Assembly: GCA_009767595.1 (NCBI GenBank)
Contig: VSDK01001664.1
Location: 39,556 to 103,555, forward strand
Direction of reading: 5' to 3'
DNA: 64,000 nucleotides
DNA from: Symbiodinium kawagutii
Lineage: Eukaryota > Sar > Dinophyceae > Suessiales > Symbiodiniaceae
Below the pieces are notes generated by a model. That model did not search any database, was not told the origin of the DNA, and worked only from the letters and a program-made list of their open reading frames with translations. Positions 20,725 to 31,376 of this stretch are shown here, in pieces. The position numbers were made by a program, and so were the translations under genes. The first letter of the stretch is position 1. The number at the start of each line of letters is the position of its first letter.

Positions 20725-20856
20725 TCATGGCCTCATTGCTGAAGACTTGCGCCTTGGAATCGGCTCGCAACCTCCTGCCGCACACGGGCCGCATCACAGG
20801 GATAACTGGATGCCCCAAGAACTTGCAGCAGGGCAGGGCCACCTGCGGGAATACCC
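20725..20856 (+). CDS. Exon 1 of a three-exon chain
   Basis: After CCATCAGTCAG the phase-2 frame reads HGLIAEDLRLGIGSQPPAAH, RDNWMPQELAAGQG and HLREYP, ending ACCC|GTGAAA in phase 2. The next exon at 21220 enters in phase 2 and the one after that also fits, which is strong support. The intron contains a family-C element. Function not recognised. Confidence 0.65.
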
Positions 20857-20953
20857 GTGAAAGCCTGATGCCAACAATGCCAGGTCGTTGTGATTGCTTG
20901 GATACCTTGGATCCGAAATCTTTCGTGAACTGGGTCAGGCAGTTGACCATCAA

Positions 20954-21052
20954 CTGGTTGGTGCTTTCAAACATTTATGAAATGTTCCCTAGTAGTACTA
21001 AATGGTTTGTTGGTTGACTAGTATTTTTGATAGGGGTTGAAACCACCAACCA
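20954..21052. mobile_element. Family C inverted-repeat element inside an intron
   Basis: Ends are CTGGTTGGTGCTTTCAAACA and GGGGTTGAAACCACCAACCA, and TCAA flanks both sides as a 4-bp duplication. Length 99 bp, non-coding. It lies between the phase-matched exons ending at 20856 and starting at 21220, so it is spliced out if those calls hold. Confidence 0.87.
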
Positions 21053-21219
21053 TCAATAATCATTGGTTAGTAGTTGATACTGGGGACTCATAGTCAACAA
21101 TGATAGGGTCGAGGAGTGTGAGAGGCAGTGCACATGTTCTAACCTGATCTTTCCTCTAGCAGCTGACAAATAAACATGCCAAAAGACAAGCATAAACTGA
21201 TAAACTAGCTTATTTGCAG

Positions 21220-21365
21220 TCTCATCAGTCTCTTGTTGAGGGTATCCGTTGAGGGGGAAGAGTCACCTCAGGAGTTTGAGGCATCTCTTAGGTCCAAGCA
21301 TTGTCCACTGTTTGAAGGACTTAGCATGAAGAAGTCTCTACATGGGCAGCAAATTCTTTGCAGAG
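21220..21365 (+). CDS. Exon 2 of a three-exon chain
   Basis: The acceptor is CTTATTTGCAG. The 48-codon frame reads LISLLLRVSVEGEESPQEF, EASLRSKHCPLFEGLSM and KKSLHGQQILCR, ending AGAG|GTGACT. It enters in phase 2 and leaves in phase 1, agreeing with both neighbours. The acidic VEGEESPQEFE patch may be exposed. If the donor is ignored the frame stops at 21401. Confidence 0.65.
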
Positions 21366-21767
21366 GTGACTTCTCAACCCGCTCACAAGTTGTGTTGGAA
21401 TGAACGTTTCTTGTAGCTGAATGTTTTCCAAGACTAGGACTCCCGGGACTAGTCTTTGCAGGCCCTTCAATACTCAACCCTTTCGCACGTAGCCAACAAT
21501 GGAGCCAGATAAAGACAATGGAGCTGACCTTCCATATTCACTAAACCTCTTTACAGCTCGCAGTTGGACTGGAGCTGCCCATGAATCGCTTGAACGCCGA
21601 CAACGAGTTGATGCTCACAACGACTTGCTACGAAGGAAGCGTTTCAACATGTCTTAACATGTCTTAAACTTCCCTCAGTTTTCCGAAACGCGCCACATCC
21701 TGAGTTCGAAACCGACCCCTTCGAGGCGAGAAGATAGCGGTGCCTTTGATGCTTTTGTTGCTCTCAG

Positions 21768-21883
21768 GATGGGCCCAGCGTTTCGACGTGGTGGACCTCC
21801 ATGGTCCAACGATGACCTCCGAACGTCGTCATTTGAGGCATGTCCGCCATGCATTCGGCCCTGGAGGGGCCCCGCTGCTTAGG
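21768..21883 (+). CDS. Exon 3 of a three-exon chain
   Basis: After GTTGCTCTCAG the phase-1 frame reads WAQRFDVVDLHGPTMTSERR and HLRHVRHAFGPGGAPLLR, ending TTAGG|GTGACG in phase 0. The entry phase matches exon 2. The same frame stays open to a stop at 22027 (SAASFGGWSITPPGSS), so it could be longer. Third-position G+C is high. Confidence 0.6.
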
Positions 21884-22579
21884 GTGACGTGCTGGGATTA
21901 TACCAGCGCAGCCTCGTTCGGTGGATGGTCCATAACCCCACCGGGCAGCAGCAACTCCTACAGCGGACTGCGACGGGAGGAAAACAGCGAGATCTCGTCC
22001 GCTGAGAGGACAAGACTATCCGTTTGAATCGACGAGTTGGGATTATTTTTATATCCATCTATATCATCCCGATAACTGTTATAGTAGTATTTAACACTAT
22101 TGGAATAGTAATTGATAGTCAAGAAATGATTGGTATATTGGAATATCCGCGTATGAAGTATCGATGATTGATTACTCATCTCCCAGTTTGCCAGTTGCCG
22201 TGACAGCTGTATTGCAGCAACCTTCAGGAGCCCGGTTTGATCCACGAAGGGATGTTGAATGTTCACCCAGTTGAGTGGTGTTGAGTTTGCTGGAGCCAGG
22301 CTCTGATTGATGATGCCCTCGAATTCCAACGACGGTTCCATTGTTTAAAGGTAAGAACCGGGTGGTTCAACTAGGGGGTTTAATCTACCAAAAAGGATCA
22401 ACCATTGTTCTAGTCGTGGTAGGTTTGTAATACGCACTGTATTTGATACAGATGATGGACTAATGGACGTTGACTACAAGTCACGATGGTCGATGCTTGT
22501 GGGGATACCCTTGTAACTACATGCAGGTGTCCCTCACCTGCTGTCAAGATTTTGATGTGTTGTGCAAGCACCAGCACTA

Positions 22580-23060
22580 TGTAATTGCAATACTGACTCA
22601 CCGCAGAAGGTTTGCACAACAAGACGATTACTGGACACAAACGTCCTACAACAGCTTTGACAAGAGCTTCAGCAGTCGTTTTTTTCCACAAGTGAGTTAC
22701 ACCGCGACAAACCCACAGCAGAAATTTGGCACGCCGCAGCGTTGCACAGAGGTTTACAAGACACAAACTTCCAAAAACCACAAGAGCTGTCACAAGATTT
22801 TGTACAAAAATGGTGTATCCTTATAGCTGGTTAGTTTTCCCCATTGATAATGGTTATCATTGGATGGTTTGTAGGTAGCACCATTTATGGACAAACCCAT
22901 CACATCAGTGTATTGCACTCCAGGTGAGTTACACAAATGCTACCGTCAAAACAGAAGCACTGCTGGAAGTATTGATGCATCACAGCAACCTTGGTCGACA
23001 CCAAGGCTTTTCCAGCAGTTTTCCACTGTCAGAACTTGACCCCTCAAGAGGTTTACAACG
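22580..23060. repeat. Degenerate GGTTTACA/GTTACACC-like repeat
   Basis: Units such as AGAAGGTTTGCACAAC, GAGTTACACCGCGAC and GAGGTTTACAAGACAC recur with variable spacers, echoing the block at 2160-2390. Minus-strand frames here are Val/Leu-rich for the same reason. Origin unknown. Confidence 0.35.
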
Positions 23061-23254
23061 ACCCCAGCATGAATCTTCCCTGCCATAAGACCCTTTGCTC
23101 TCCTGTATGTTACTTTGAATTTCAGTTCTAGACCGAACAAAAACATGTCTTCTGGATCTTGGGATCCAAGTAGCTGGGTGAGAACCCCAGCATGTTGTTA
23201 AACCAGGCTGCCAACATGCTGGGGTCCTATGGCATGTAGCATGTCTCCTGGTTG

Positions 23255-23754
23255 TCAAACAGAAGCTGTTTGACCTCCAAGAAACCAACCATTGAACCTC
23301 CGATCTCCGCACCGGGCCCGCTGCTTCAAATGCTGAGCGCGGAGCGGCGCTTGCATGGCGCGCAGGGCAGGGTGATTTGGCAGGGCAGGGTGATCTCTCA
23401 GCTGAACAGTGATGAAGTTTCTTGCCGGACGATCATAGTGGTGGTGTACCATCAAATATGGGGGTTTACTAAGAGCTGGATCTACCACCAAATGATCCCA
23501 GATGTCATGATCATATACCAGTAGTTGGTGGCCAAATTGTAATTGTGTGGTTTTCACGAACTGCCAATGCTTGTCAACTGATGCAAAGATCTCTGTCCAA
23601 ACCTGTGCCATGATAGATCGACCCTGGCTGCAGGGGGTGTTGGGGCAATAGGTTTGTTGGTGTCGATGTTCACAGTGCATGAGGTATCCGGAATCAATTT
23701 CAAAAGCATTTCGTTGATCCACAATCCATTTCTTCTGTTGAAGGACATGTCCAA
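23255..23754 (-). pseudogene. Minus-strand coding-like block
   Basis: A 155-codon minus frame (23255-23722) carries QRNAFEIDSGYLMHCEH and TEIFASVDKHWQFVKTT. An overlapping second frame carries MSFNRRNGLWINEMLLKLIP. Overlapping good frames suggest a frameshifted remnant. On the plus strand a short exon-like piece (PLLQMLSAERRLHGAQ, about 23304-23372) competes for the same DNA. Confidence 0.25.
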
Positions 23755-24169
23755 GAGAAACCGCTAATTATCTTGGTATTACAGTGGTGCGGAATAGATT
23801 GAGAGTAGATGCTGCTTCAGGGCTTACTTGTTGCATCACGACGTTCCAATTCCACATGTACCACCGCTCTGTCCATAGCATGTACTGGAGTCGGCTTCAA
23901 CCAGTAGTCAGATCAGTATTAGACGATTGTCTATGCCCGGATTTTTGCGTGTATGGCGCCATCTTTGTGCCCAATGACCTTAGTCATTTATTATCAACCT
24001 GGGGACATCATAGGTCATACTGGTGATTGCGGATATCACTCACATGGGGTAGGTTTAAACCCACAGCCGTATAATCTTTTCTTGAAATCAAGAGTCTCTT
24101 TGAATACGCAAGTAGATTCACACTTCACCTTACAATCTCTTTTCAAACCCACACACAAATAATTACATC

Positions 24170-25190
24170 ATATGATTCAAACAAGATTCCAAGTAGAATC
24201 ATGGTACCCTCATGTGCAGTCCACAAATGGCGTGTTTGACAAATGGGTGGCTATTCCCCCTATGGTTGGTATCTATTGTTGCAAGTTTTCTTCTTTTCCG
24301 CCTTGACCAATCATACTGATGCTTAAAACTGAATATGTTCATAGATCTTCATGCTGTTGTTCATGTTGGGTCATTGACTCACCATTTCTAATGGTTAATC
24401 ATGTGTAGTTATATATTCATCGACAAGGTTAGCATCCTTCAACCCAAACTCAACACAGCTATGTGAATGAATGTGTCACTTCAACCATCAACCATTCCCA
24501 AGATGGTATGGTTCAGTCATTGGAAACATAAAGTAATTGGATACTAGGGTTGTTGGAAACTAGTATGGTTAATCCTGATATGGTCAAAATATAATATGGA
24601 TGTGGGTCAAAACGCACCGCTTTTGGTTCATCATGTTTATTTATCAACATGGCTAACCAAGCTAATAACAATATGGCAGTGGGTCAAAACCCCGTACCCC
24701 TGGTTCCCCTATCATTAGCCATTGTTTCCCTTATTACTGTTGGTTCATATCCCCCATTATTGGTTGGTCAATATTGACCCATAGCCATATATGTTTCCAT
24801 ACTGTAATAGATAATTAGATGATTATTCTTATTGATAATAGTAGCCTCACTAACTACTATTGGAAGCAAATATGCTTAACGAGCTGACTGATTTGGTTAG
24901 CCAAGCCAACTTTCATTGGCAACCTGCGGTTATATATAATGGTCATTATTGGACACTAATATGATGATTCCTAACATGGTTATATAACCATTGCTCATAG
25001 TAGCGAACTATTATTGGATATATTCTGATATATTACCAATGCCATTAACATACATCTCATGTTAATAACCAACCATGTTAACATAAAACTGATACTATAT
25101 GATAGTATCATATACATAGTACTAGTTCACTGCACAGAAACTCTGATCTATGATCATATCTATGTACTCAACGCACAAAGCAGTATAACC
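24170..25190. other. Non-coding stretch with family B element
   Basis: Apart from the family-B copy at 24673-24788 and a partial one near 24597-24640 (GGATGTGGGTCAAAACGCACC), the interval is AT-rich with ACCATTATTGG-type sequence. I see no exon. Confidence 0.5.
24673..24788. mobile_element. Family B inverted-repeat element
   Basis: The left tip is ATGGCAGTGGGTCAAAACCCC and the right tip ATTGACCCATAGCCAT. The interior carries CTGGTTCCCCTATCATTAGC and CCCATTATTGGTTGG blocks seen in other B copies. Length 116 bp. A target duplication is not obvious. Confidence 0.78.
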
Positions 25191-25198
25191 AAGTACAT

Positions 25199-25298
25199 GG
25201 GTGTTTCTCAAAATAGGGGTACCCCTTAATCATCCTCTGTAAGCCATTTATAGTAATAACCCAGCCATTTTGGGGGTCCTCTATTTTAAGAAACCACC
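25199..25298. mobile_element. Family A element, intact
   Basis: Ends are GGGTGTTTCTCAAAATAGGGG and CTATTTTAAGAAACCACC. ACAT flanks both sides as a perfect 4-bp duplication. Length 100 bp. It lies 57 bp upstream of the exon at 25356. Confidence 0.9.
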
Positions 25299-25355
25299 AC
25301 ATAACCAATGATGCTGACGTAGCTTCACTATAGAAACCCATTTGTTCGTTCACAG

Positions 25356-25430
25356 CACTTCCTTGGCGAGGCGGAGGTTCTGCTGCTGCTACTGCGCTGC
25401 GTGGGGGGCCAGTGGTGCAACGCTGTGGGG
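25356..25430 (+). CDS. Candidate internal exon, Leu-rich
   Basis: After TTCGTTCACAG the frame reads HFLGEAEVLLLLLRCVGG and QWCNAVG, ending GGGG|GTGAAG. The 75-nt exon is symmetric in phase 0. The Leu run suggests a buried helix. A family-A element lies just upstream in the intron. Confidence 0.65.
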
Positions 25431-25797
25431 GTGAAGCCCAACGTGGGTCACTGGGGTGAAGCCTTGGGTTGATGCCTTCCCAATGGTGAACCAGCCGCGG
25501 CTGGATGTCCAGTTACACAACTCGATGGTGAGCTGAACACGCCTAGCCCCATGGTGAATGTTCCCAGCTGAAAGCACATCCAGCTGTAAGCGTCGCAAGG
25601 GGTCCACACTGAAACGATTTACTTGGGGCAGTGCGGCAGTACTGCGTTTGCCTCCAAGTGCAGCCAGTGGTGGTTGATTCTGCAGGGCCCTCTGACCATG
25701 ACTAACCAAGCACTTGCGACCACCTCATCAGCAATGATTAGGTAGACCTTGTGCATTTGGTTATTTTGGCCAAGGGCTTGGTCTGAAGAGTTTCCCT

Positions 25798-25983
25798 TTG
25801 TGTCATCAGTATCTGAAAGAACAAGTTTCGTCTGAGTTCACGCTTCCAGCAGTAGGATGCCACGATGTGAAATCAGCCATGTGGTTGCTCAATCATGAGC
25901 TGTTTGCTCAGCATGGGTTGTTAAATCACTCACCATGTGAGTCGGAAAGCAAGCTGTTGCTAAGCCAGCCATGCATCATGTGA
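25798..25983 (+). CDS. Open frame of 61 codons, weak
   Basis: It includes HDVKSAMWLLNHELFAQHG and LLNHSPCESESKLLL. The residue mix is protein-like, but no acceptor or donor frames it and codon use is neutral. Possibly a decayed exon. Confidence 0.27.
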   Translation: MCHQYLKEQVSSEFTLPAVGCHDVKSAMWLLNHELFAQHGLLNHSPCESESKLLLSQPCIM

Positions 25984-26219
25984 CTCCTTGTCGGCGGTCA
26001 GACCTTTGCTGGCCACTTAGGCCTGCCGTTTATGGGATTCGCCGGGTGTGGCACTTGCTGCCCTTCGGCTTCATATAGCGGGGTGGAGGAAGAGAGAACC
26101 AAATGAGTTGGCCCACACATGGAAGTACAGCCCAACATCAGTGAGAGACCTCATTCCTGAGGAAAGGTCAAAAGTGTAGCTGTTCTAGGCCATAGCCACG
26201 TTGGTGTAATGAAAATGTT

Positions 26220-26580
26220 TTCAATTACATATATATATATATATATGTGGTTTGGAAATGGAAGCAGGCCATTCGTAGCTAGTTTACCTATCGAAAATGA
26301 TCAATTTACACGTATACATGTACTTACACATACACACATAAAGGTTTGATATGTATACAGATTTCTAGAAATAGTTAAGTGTGATATGGTGTAATACAAT
26401 ATAGACATCTAAAAATACTGATATCTATATACGCATACTTGTTTCTATATAAAAATACAGATGCAAATGTAAATATAAATAAGAAATATAAACATACATA
26501 TGAATATAGATTTGAATGTTAATATAGATACAAATATACATCTAAATAAAACATATGAATATATTCATAGGTATAATCTA
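26220..26580. repeat. AT-rich tract with TA and ATACAT repeats
   Basis: A (AT)n run of about 24 bp starts near 26228. It is followed by ATACACATA, AATATAGAT and ATAAATAT variants up to the G+C-rich exon at 26584. The compositional jump at 26584 is sharp. Confidence 0.75.
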
Positions 26581-26583
26581 CAC

Positions 26584-26736
26584 ATGTCCCGGCCACGGCT
26601 GCTGAAAGAGGTCTGGGCTCTGGCTGCCCTCAGCAGCTTCCTGGTGTTGATGCAGCATCAGCGCTTGGCCGAGGCGCAGACCGACCTGGGGTTCCCGCGA
26701 AAGCCGCAACGGCGGCAGATGATCCAAGTGGTGCTG
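26584..26736 (+). CDS. Candidate first exon with secretory signal peptide
   Basis: An ATG opens MSRPRLLKEVWALAALSSFL, then VLMQHQRLAEAQTDLGFP and RKPQRRQMIQ. A basic start, a 12-residue hydrophobic core (WALAALSSFLVL) and an AEA|Q cleavage-like site fit a signal peptide. G+C is far above the AT-rich upstream DNA. The 3' end is uncertain: CAA|GTGGTG or CAAGTG|GTGCTG. The product would enter the secretory or plastid route. Identity unknown. Confidence 0.6.
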
Positions 26737-27022
26737 AATGGTTTTATGGTTAAAATGGGAGATCATATCTGGTCACAATGGGGGATTAATGGTTAGTGGT
26801 TCATAGTGATTAATAGGGGATTAATGGATTTATGGGGGATTAGAATGGTTAATAATAGGGGATATACCATTTCTATAGGGGATATACCAACTATATGTGT
26901 TAATCATGGTTAATGACCAGCAAATAACAATGCTTCATGCTTAATAGCAGATAATCACCAACGATACTGCTGGACATTAGGGGATGACAAGCAACAATGA
27001 TGGACAATGACAGCAAATATAT

Positions 27023-27281
27023 ATGGCTATGGGTCAATCTGAACCATTCAAGAAATGGTTGGGTGATGTTCGGCGAAGATTTGAACGGTTTGACAACTGA
27101 AACTGGTCATTTCTGGGATGTGAGCCGCTGGGGTGGGGCCCTTGACCCACAGCCATATGGCGAGCTGGATCAATATTCATCAACCAACGTTCATGGGGGA
27201 TTTCCACCAACAATTTCATAGGGAAAACAATGGTTAATAGTGGGGAAACCAGGGGTACAGGGTTTTGACCCACAGCCACAT
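27023..27281. mobile_element. Family B element, composite
   Basis: The left tip ATGGCTATGGGTCAATCTGAA is followed by one right tip (CCCTTGACCCACAGCCAT, ending 27156). A second right arm (CAGGGGTACAGGGTTTTGACC then CACAGCCACAT) ends at 27281. This is either an insertion of one B copy beside another or an internally expanded element. Confidence 0.65.
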
Positions 27282-27431
27282 TACAGTACTGGAGACGGAA
27301 TCTCATAAACATCTAGCAATTCACTTAGTATTACGCCACATAGAACATGACAAAATGACCCAGTATATCATGCAGTCTGACAGAATGTCATCAAATCCAT
27401 ATTTTCATGGACAACCTACCGGGTAGCTTCT

Positions 27432-27930
27432 TCAATTGTTGTTTTCTGAATTGAACATGCAAGGCTTTGTGTCTCTGGAAATGGCACACCCAGAATCATG
27501 GTGATTTCCCTTCAGGGCTATCAATCTTGATGGACATCGCCATCTTAACTTTGCATCCCATGAAATGTCCCTGTATCCGATATTCCATTGCCTGCAGCAT
27601 GAGATTATTTTCTCTGTGGGCCTGAATTGTAAGCCCAGAACAAGCCTAGCATTCGTAAGGCACGAGGTCATGATCCAAGTTGTGTGGGTTGTACCTGGGC
27701 ATCTGGAAGACTGGGCCTACCCCAAACCAGACTGAGAAAGACACTTGCGTGGAACTCGCCCAGCTTGACAGATTCAATGATCCTCGGCCCATGGTTGCCA
27801 TCAGACTCCTCTCACGCTTAATTAAATTCTCTGCGAGAAGGTCAATGACTGTCTGACATGTGTCATCTTGTCTTTCAGCATCATGGAAGTCCATTCTGAT
27901 TGGTGATGATCTGTCCTTATTGGTTGGCAT
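27432..27930 (-). pseudogene. Minus-strand coding-like block, frame-broken
   Basis: Two adjoining minus frames carry HDAERQDDTCQTVIDLLAEN (27646-27930) and WNIGYRDISWDAKLRWRC (27432-27671). Between them a third short frame (LMLQAMEYRIQGHFMGC) is also good. The pattern fits a decayed reverse-oriented gene or mobile-element protein. Family not recognised. Confidence 0.25.
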
Positions 27931-28048
27931 TCGTGTTTTGAGGCTACAGATTCAACTGGCCTGACCAAACTACTCAGCCTACTGTTGGGAATCAGCATCC
28001 ATGAACGCTTGGGGATCATTGGCAGTGATGAAGGCTCGTTTTCCTCAG

Positions 28049-28167
28049 GTCATGAAGTTGAGAAACTCAGGGCCTTGATCATCCTGGCCCCCCTTATTGG
28101 GATCCTGGCCGCTGCCAAGCTCACCATAGATAGAACCATCGGTCAGTTGGTGACCAACCACTGTTGA
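28049..28167 (+). CDS. Candidate exon with one membrane helix
   Basis: After CGTTTTCCTCAG the phase-1 frame reads HEVEKLRALIILAPLIGILA and AAKLTIDRTIG. The stretch ALIILAPLIGILAAA is long and hydrophobic enough for a transmembrane helix. The frame runs to a TGA at 28165; a GTCAGT donor after RTIG is an alternative. Family unknown. Confidence 0.5.
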
Positions 28168-28678
28168 ACTACTTAACTGTTCGGATCCGTGGTCAGCCAT
28201 TATGCAATGATCAAATAGCTATCCATGAAATGGTTGTGTTTAAGATTGGTGGTATCCACGAGCACCATCCAACAATAGCAACTGTTTAACAGGGAAGCCG
28301 CAAAAGTGTTTTGGAGGGTAGTGCATGGCTTTGGACAAGCTCACATTGATGAATGATTCCAAGATAGGTTAGTCATTATGATGAATGTTAGCCGTTGATG
28401 ATCTCCAATCAGCTAGCCATTAGGTATCAAATAACCCAACCAATTCTGATTGAGAATGTTAGCTAACATTCTCGTTCATCGATCATTCTTACGAACTAGA
28501 TTATTTTTAGATTATCATTAGATAGACTATCTAATGGATCATGGATCCTTATTCTTACTTATCATTGATCAATGTTAGACTAATCATGGATCCTTACTAG
28601 TTTAATTTCAGCTATGCATCATAACGATGAACCAAATGACCTTTGCTGCCACGATTGTGATCACTCTGTTAGCCGCAG

Positions 28679-28735
28679 GGCTCCGACATCGGCGCCGGAG
28701 GCCCGACGGGGTGCATCTTCAGGAAGGATCGATGA
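28679..28735 (+). CDS. Candidate exon, Gly-rich
   Basis: After GTTAGCCGCAG the frame reads GSDIGAGGPTGCIFRKDR and then TGA. Nearly all third positions are G or C. A family-C element begins 15 nt after the stop. If a donor lies near AGGAAG the exon would be shorter. Confidence 0.48.
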   Translation, partial: GSDIGAGGPTGCIFRKDR

Positions 28736-28749
28736 TCAAAAATCATCTA

Positions 28750-28847
28750 CTGGTTGGTGGTTTCAAACATTTTTTATTTTCCCTAGTGGTTATTAACAGT
28801 TGGTTGGTTGACTGATATTTTTCACAGGGGTTCAAACCACCAACCAG
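28750..28847. mobile_element. Family C element, intact
   Basis: Ends are CTGGTTGGTGGTTTCAAACA and GGTTCAAACCACCAACCAG, inverted repeats of about 20 bp. TCTA flanks both sides, a perfect 4-bp duplication. Length 98 bp. This is the best-preserved C copy here. Confidence 0.92.
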
Positions 28848-29046
28848 TCTAGCTCACCACCCATCACAAAGCCCTGAAATGACCATTAGTGACCATGAAT
28901 TAGCCAACATGAAGCATTGCTAAGGTCATTAGCCATCATCCATCGTCATGAACACGCACTTTGAACCCACTATTCATTCTTTATCAACCCGTGGCTTATC
29001 CTTAATGACCATAGTTCACCACCAGGAACCTATTGTGTGGAAGCAG

Positions 29047-29132
29047 GTCGCCCCTGGAGTCTGCGTGCGTTACGAGCTACGGCTCCTGAAGTGGCGAGGC
29101 GGAGTGGCGCACCGTCGTCCAAGGGCGGAGAA
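29047..29132 (+). CDS. Candidate exon abutting a family B element
   Basis: After GGAAGCAG the frame reads VAPGVCVRYELRLLKWRGG and VAHRRPRAE, with strong G/C third positions, and runs straight into the family-B element at 29133. No donor was found before the element; GG|GTCGAT inside the element tip is a possible donor. Arg-rich. Confidence 0.5.
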
Positions 29133-29248
29133 ATGGCTATGGGTCGATATTAACCAGCAATACTGGTGGAAAATGACCAACAGTTATAGTGGGAAAACAA
29201 TGGTTAATGATGGGGAACCAGGGGTACAGGGTTTTGACCCACAGCCGT
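29133..29248. mobile_element. Family B element
   Basis: Ends are ATGGCTATGGGTCGATATT and GTTTTGACCCACAGCCGT. The interior AACAATGGTTAATGATGGGG is shared with other B copies. A separate right half of a B copy lies at about 29350-29455 (CAGGGGCACAGGGTGAACTG). Confidence 0.8.
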
Positions 29249-30064
29249 ATTAATCAACCAACAAATTCACTTGTTTATTGCTATGACTGGTTGAAAAACT
29301 GGATGTTTTAGGGGTATCTGCGGCAGTATCCCGATTTTGAGAAACCACCATGTTAATCAACCCCAACTTTCATGAGGGATAAGTTCACCCAACTCGTAGG
29401 GAAGCTGATGAATGATGGGTGAACCAGGGGCACAGGGTGAACTGACCCATAGCCAAATGGTAATGCATCGATTGTTCCCTTGTGGCCGTCCCGAAACTGG
29501 TTGCTCCAAAATTTGCCATTCTTAATAGGTAACACTCCAATATATGAACGGTGGAATTTTTCTACGCAACCAGGTTAGTTCACCAGAGTCTAATATGAAC
29601 ATGATCAGACATCAATGTTCTCATGATTCATATGATTTGGTCAATCTTGCGGATTGAAAGCCATGGTGAAGATTGGTCATGTTCATGGCCAAGCGACCAA
29701 GCATGTAGGGATAAGCCAATGGTAACCATGGCTATGGACGTTTGTCCAGGCGTCGCCGTACCTGCCGTGGTTTCCCTATTGGTCTACTGCTTACAGCTGC
29801 ATCGTTCGAAACCGTAGCACCGGAGCAACTCCAGGGGCCGAACTCATGGTGGATCATGGTTTCTGTCGAGCAAATTCTGGGCTCCCTGGCCAGGAAAAAT
29901 GGATGGTGAACATCGGATTCATGGCAAAACACATGTCATCTTTGGTGGTGCTTCATGGTGGTGAAGAATGGTGAGTCATGGTTGGTTTCATACTTAGGAT
30001 TGAGATTGGTTCATGATGGTTACCTGTGCTCGCTATTGACCAATATTGTTTTGCCACGGTTATG

Positions 30065-30170
30065 TGGTGATTTCTCAAAATAGGGGTACCCCCAGTTATC
30101 ACTCAGCTGATTAACCATTTATAGTAATCAGCCAACGATATCTTTTGGGATCGCCTCTCTTGAGTGTCAT
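30065..30170. mobile_element. Family A element, right end decayed
   Basis: The left tip GGTGATTTCTCAAAATAGGGG and the GTACCCCC core are clear. The right arm has degenerated to GGATCGCCTCTCTTGAG. About 105 bp. Confidence 0.6.
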
Positions 30171-30179
30171 TCAACCATG

Positions 30180-31278
30180 AGTTTGTTGCTGATTGTCCCC
30201 TATTCACCATTGCCAACCATCATAATCAGTCAATAGTGATCATCGGTGTCACTACTGATAATGGTTTGTCATGGTTCATGATGTGGTTGCTATCAACCAA
30301 GGGTGATGACTCGGCACCGTAACACGCTACGTGATGTCCTTGAGAGCGTGGTTGATCGTGGTTGATGGGTAGTGGTCATGACGTCGTTGGTTACAAACTT
30401 GGTAGATTTCAAACCGACCCTTTAGCAATCCTTATGCGCTGATTATATGATATATTGACTGTATGGATGACAATGAGCAACAAACATATGGAGTGGTGAT
30501 GGTGTCATATGACAATCAGCTGGAGCATATCCAAGAATCAATTGTTTGCTTATTCTTGTGGAGTCTTGGAGCATGACATGCTTCAGATCTACAGGAATTT
30601 GATCTTCCAATTTTTTTCGAAGGTGAAGATGGGTACTTACTGTAATGTGGGCACGACCGCATGCAGCATCAGGGTTAGGTCATCATGGTTTAGTCATTTG
30701 TGCTTAGCCAAGTTCAGCCACCATCGAACAGCCATCCAAACCCATGACTTTTTACATGTCGAAACGGAGGGTGAAACGCGGCCCGTCCAGTCCGAGCTCG
30801 ACTTCTCCGTCAAGAGATGACACCAAAGAGGCACTGCTGGGAATGGCCATGGCGGGTTGTGAAAACCATTTGTGACGTTGGTTCACAACGTGGCTATTTA
30901 TGAGTATTTTTTTTTTGACAAGTGGGTAATAACGGATAGCCATCGTGATAGGTGCATTTGGCTGGTGACCCACTTGCTGAACCAATCAATCATGATCGAC
31001 AATGGGCACTTGGCCAGATCGGAGCCCAGAGCGCAACATGCCTTTGCTCTCATTTCCTGGTCGTCACAGGTGTCAATTGTTGGCAAGAGCTTCCTCTAGG
31101 CCATTTAAGGCTTTCCCATGGTTGGACTGATTTGAGCCCCGGCTGCTGCCATTTTCTGCGATCGCAATGCCTTGCAGGAACTTCCCTGAAACCGAACAAA
31201 GCTGCCTCACAGTAACTGAGAAGAACCCCCCATGTCTTTGGAATCTGACGGAAAATGCACATTTCCCCTGGTAGAAAT
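30180..31278. other. No confident exon
   Basis: Several 60-100 codon open frames overlap on both strands (for example 30509-30820 plus and 31050-31313 minus) without splice support. The minus frame carrying CEAALFGFREVPARHCDRR is mildly protein-like. Otherwise GGTTGATGG-type repeat texture. Confidence 0.4.
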
Positions 31279-31376
31279 GGTAGTTTCTCAAAATAGGGGT
31301 ACCCCCAATTCATTGATTAACTATTTCGGGTGATAAACCAACCATTTTTGGGGTACCACCATTTTGAGAACCACCC
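31279..31376. mobile_element. Family A element
   Basis: Ends are GGTAGTTTCTCAAAATAGGGG and CATTTTGAGAACCACCC. AAAT precedes it; the right flank ACGT does not match, so the duplication is eroded. An open frame of 62 codons (31364-31552) starts at its edge. Confidence 0.8.
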
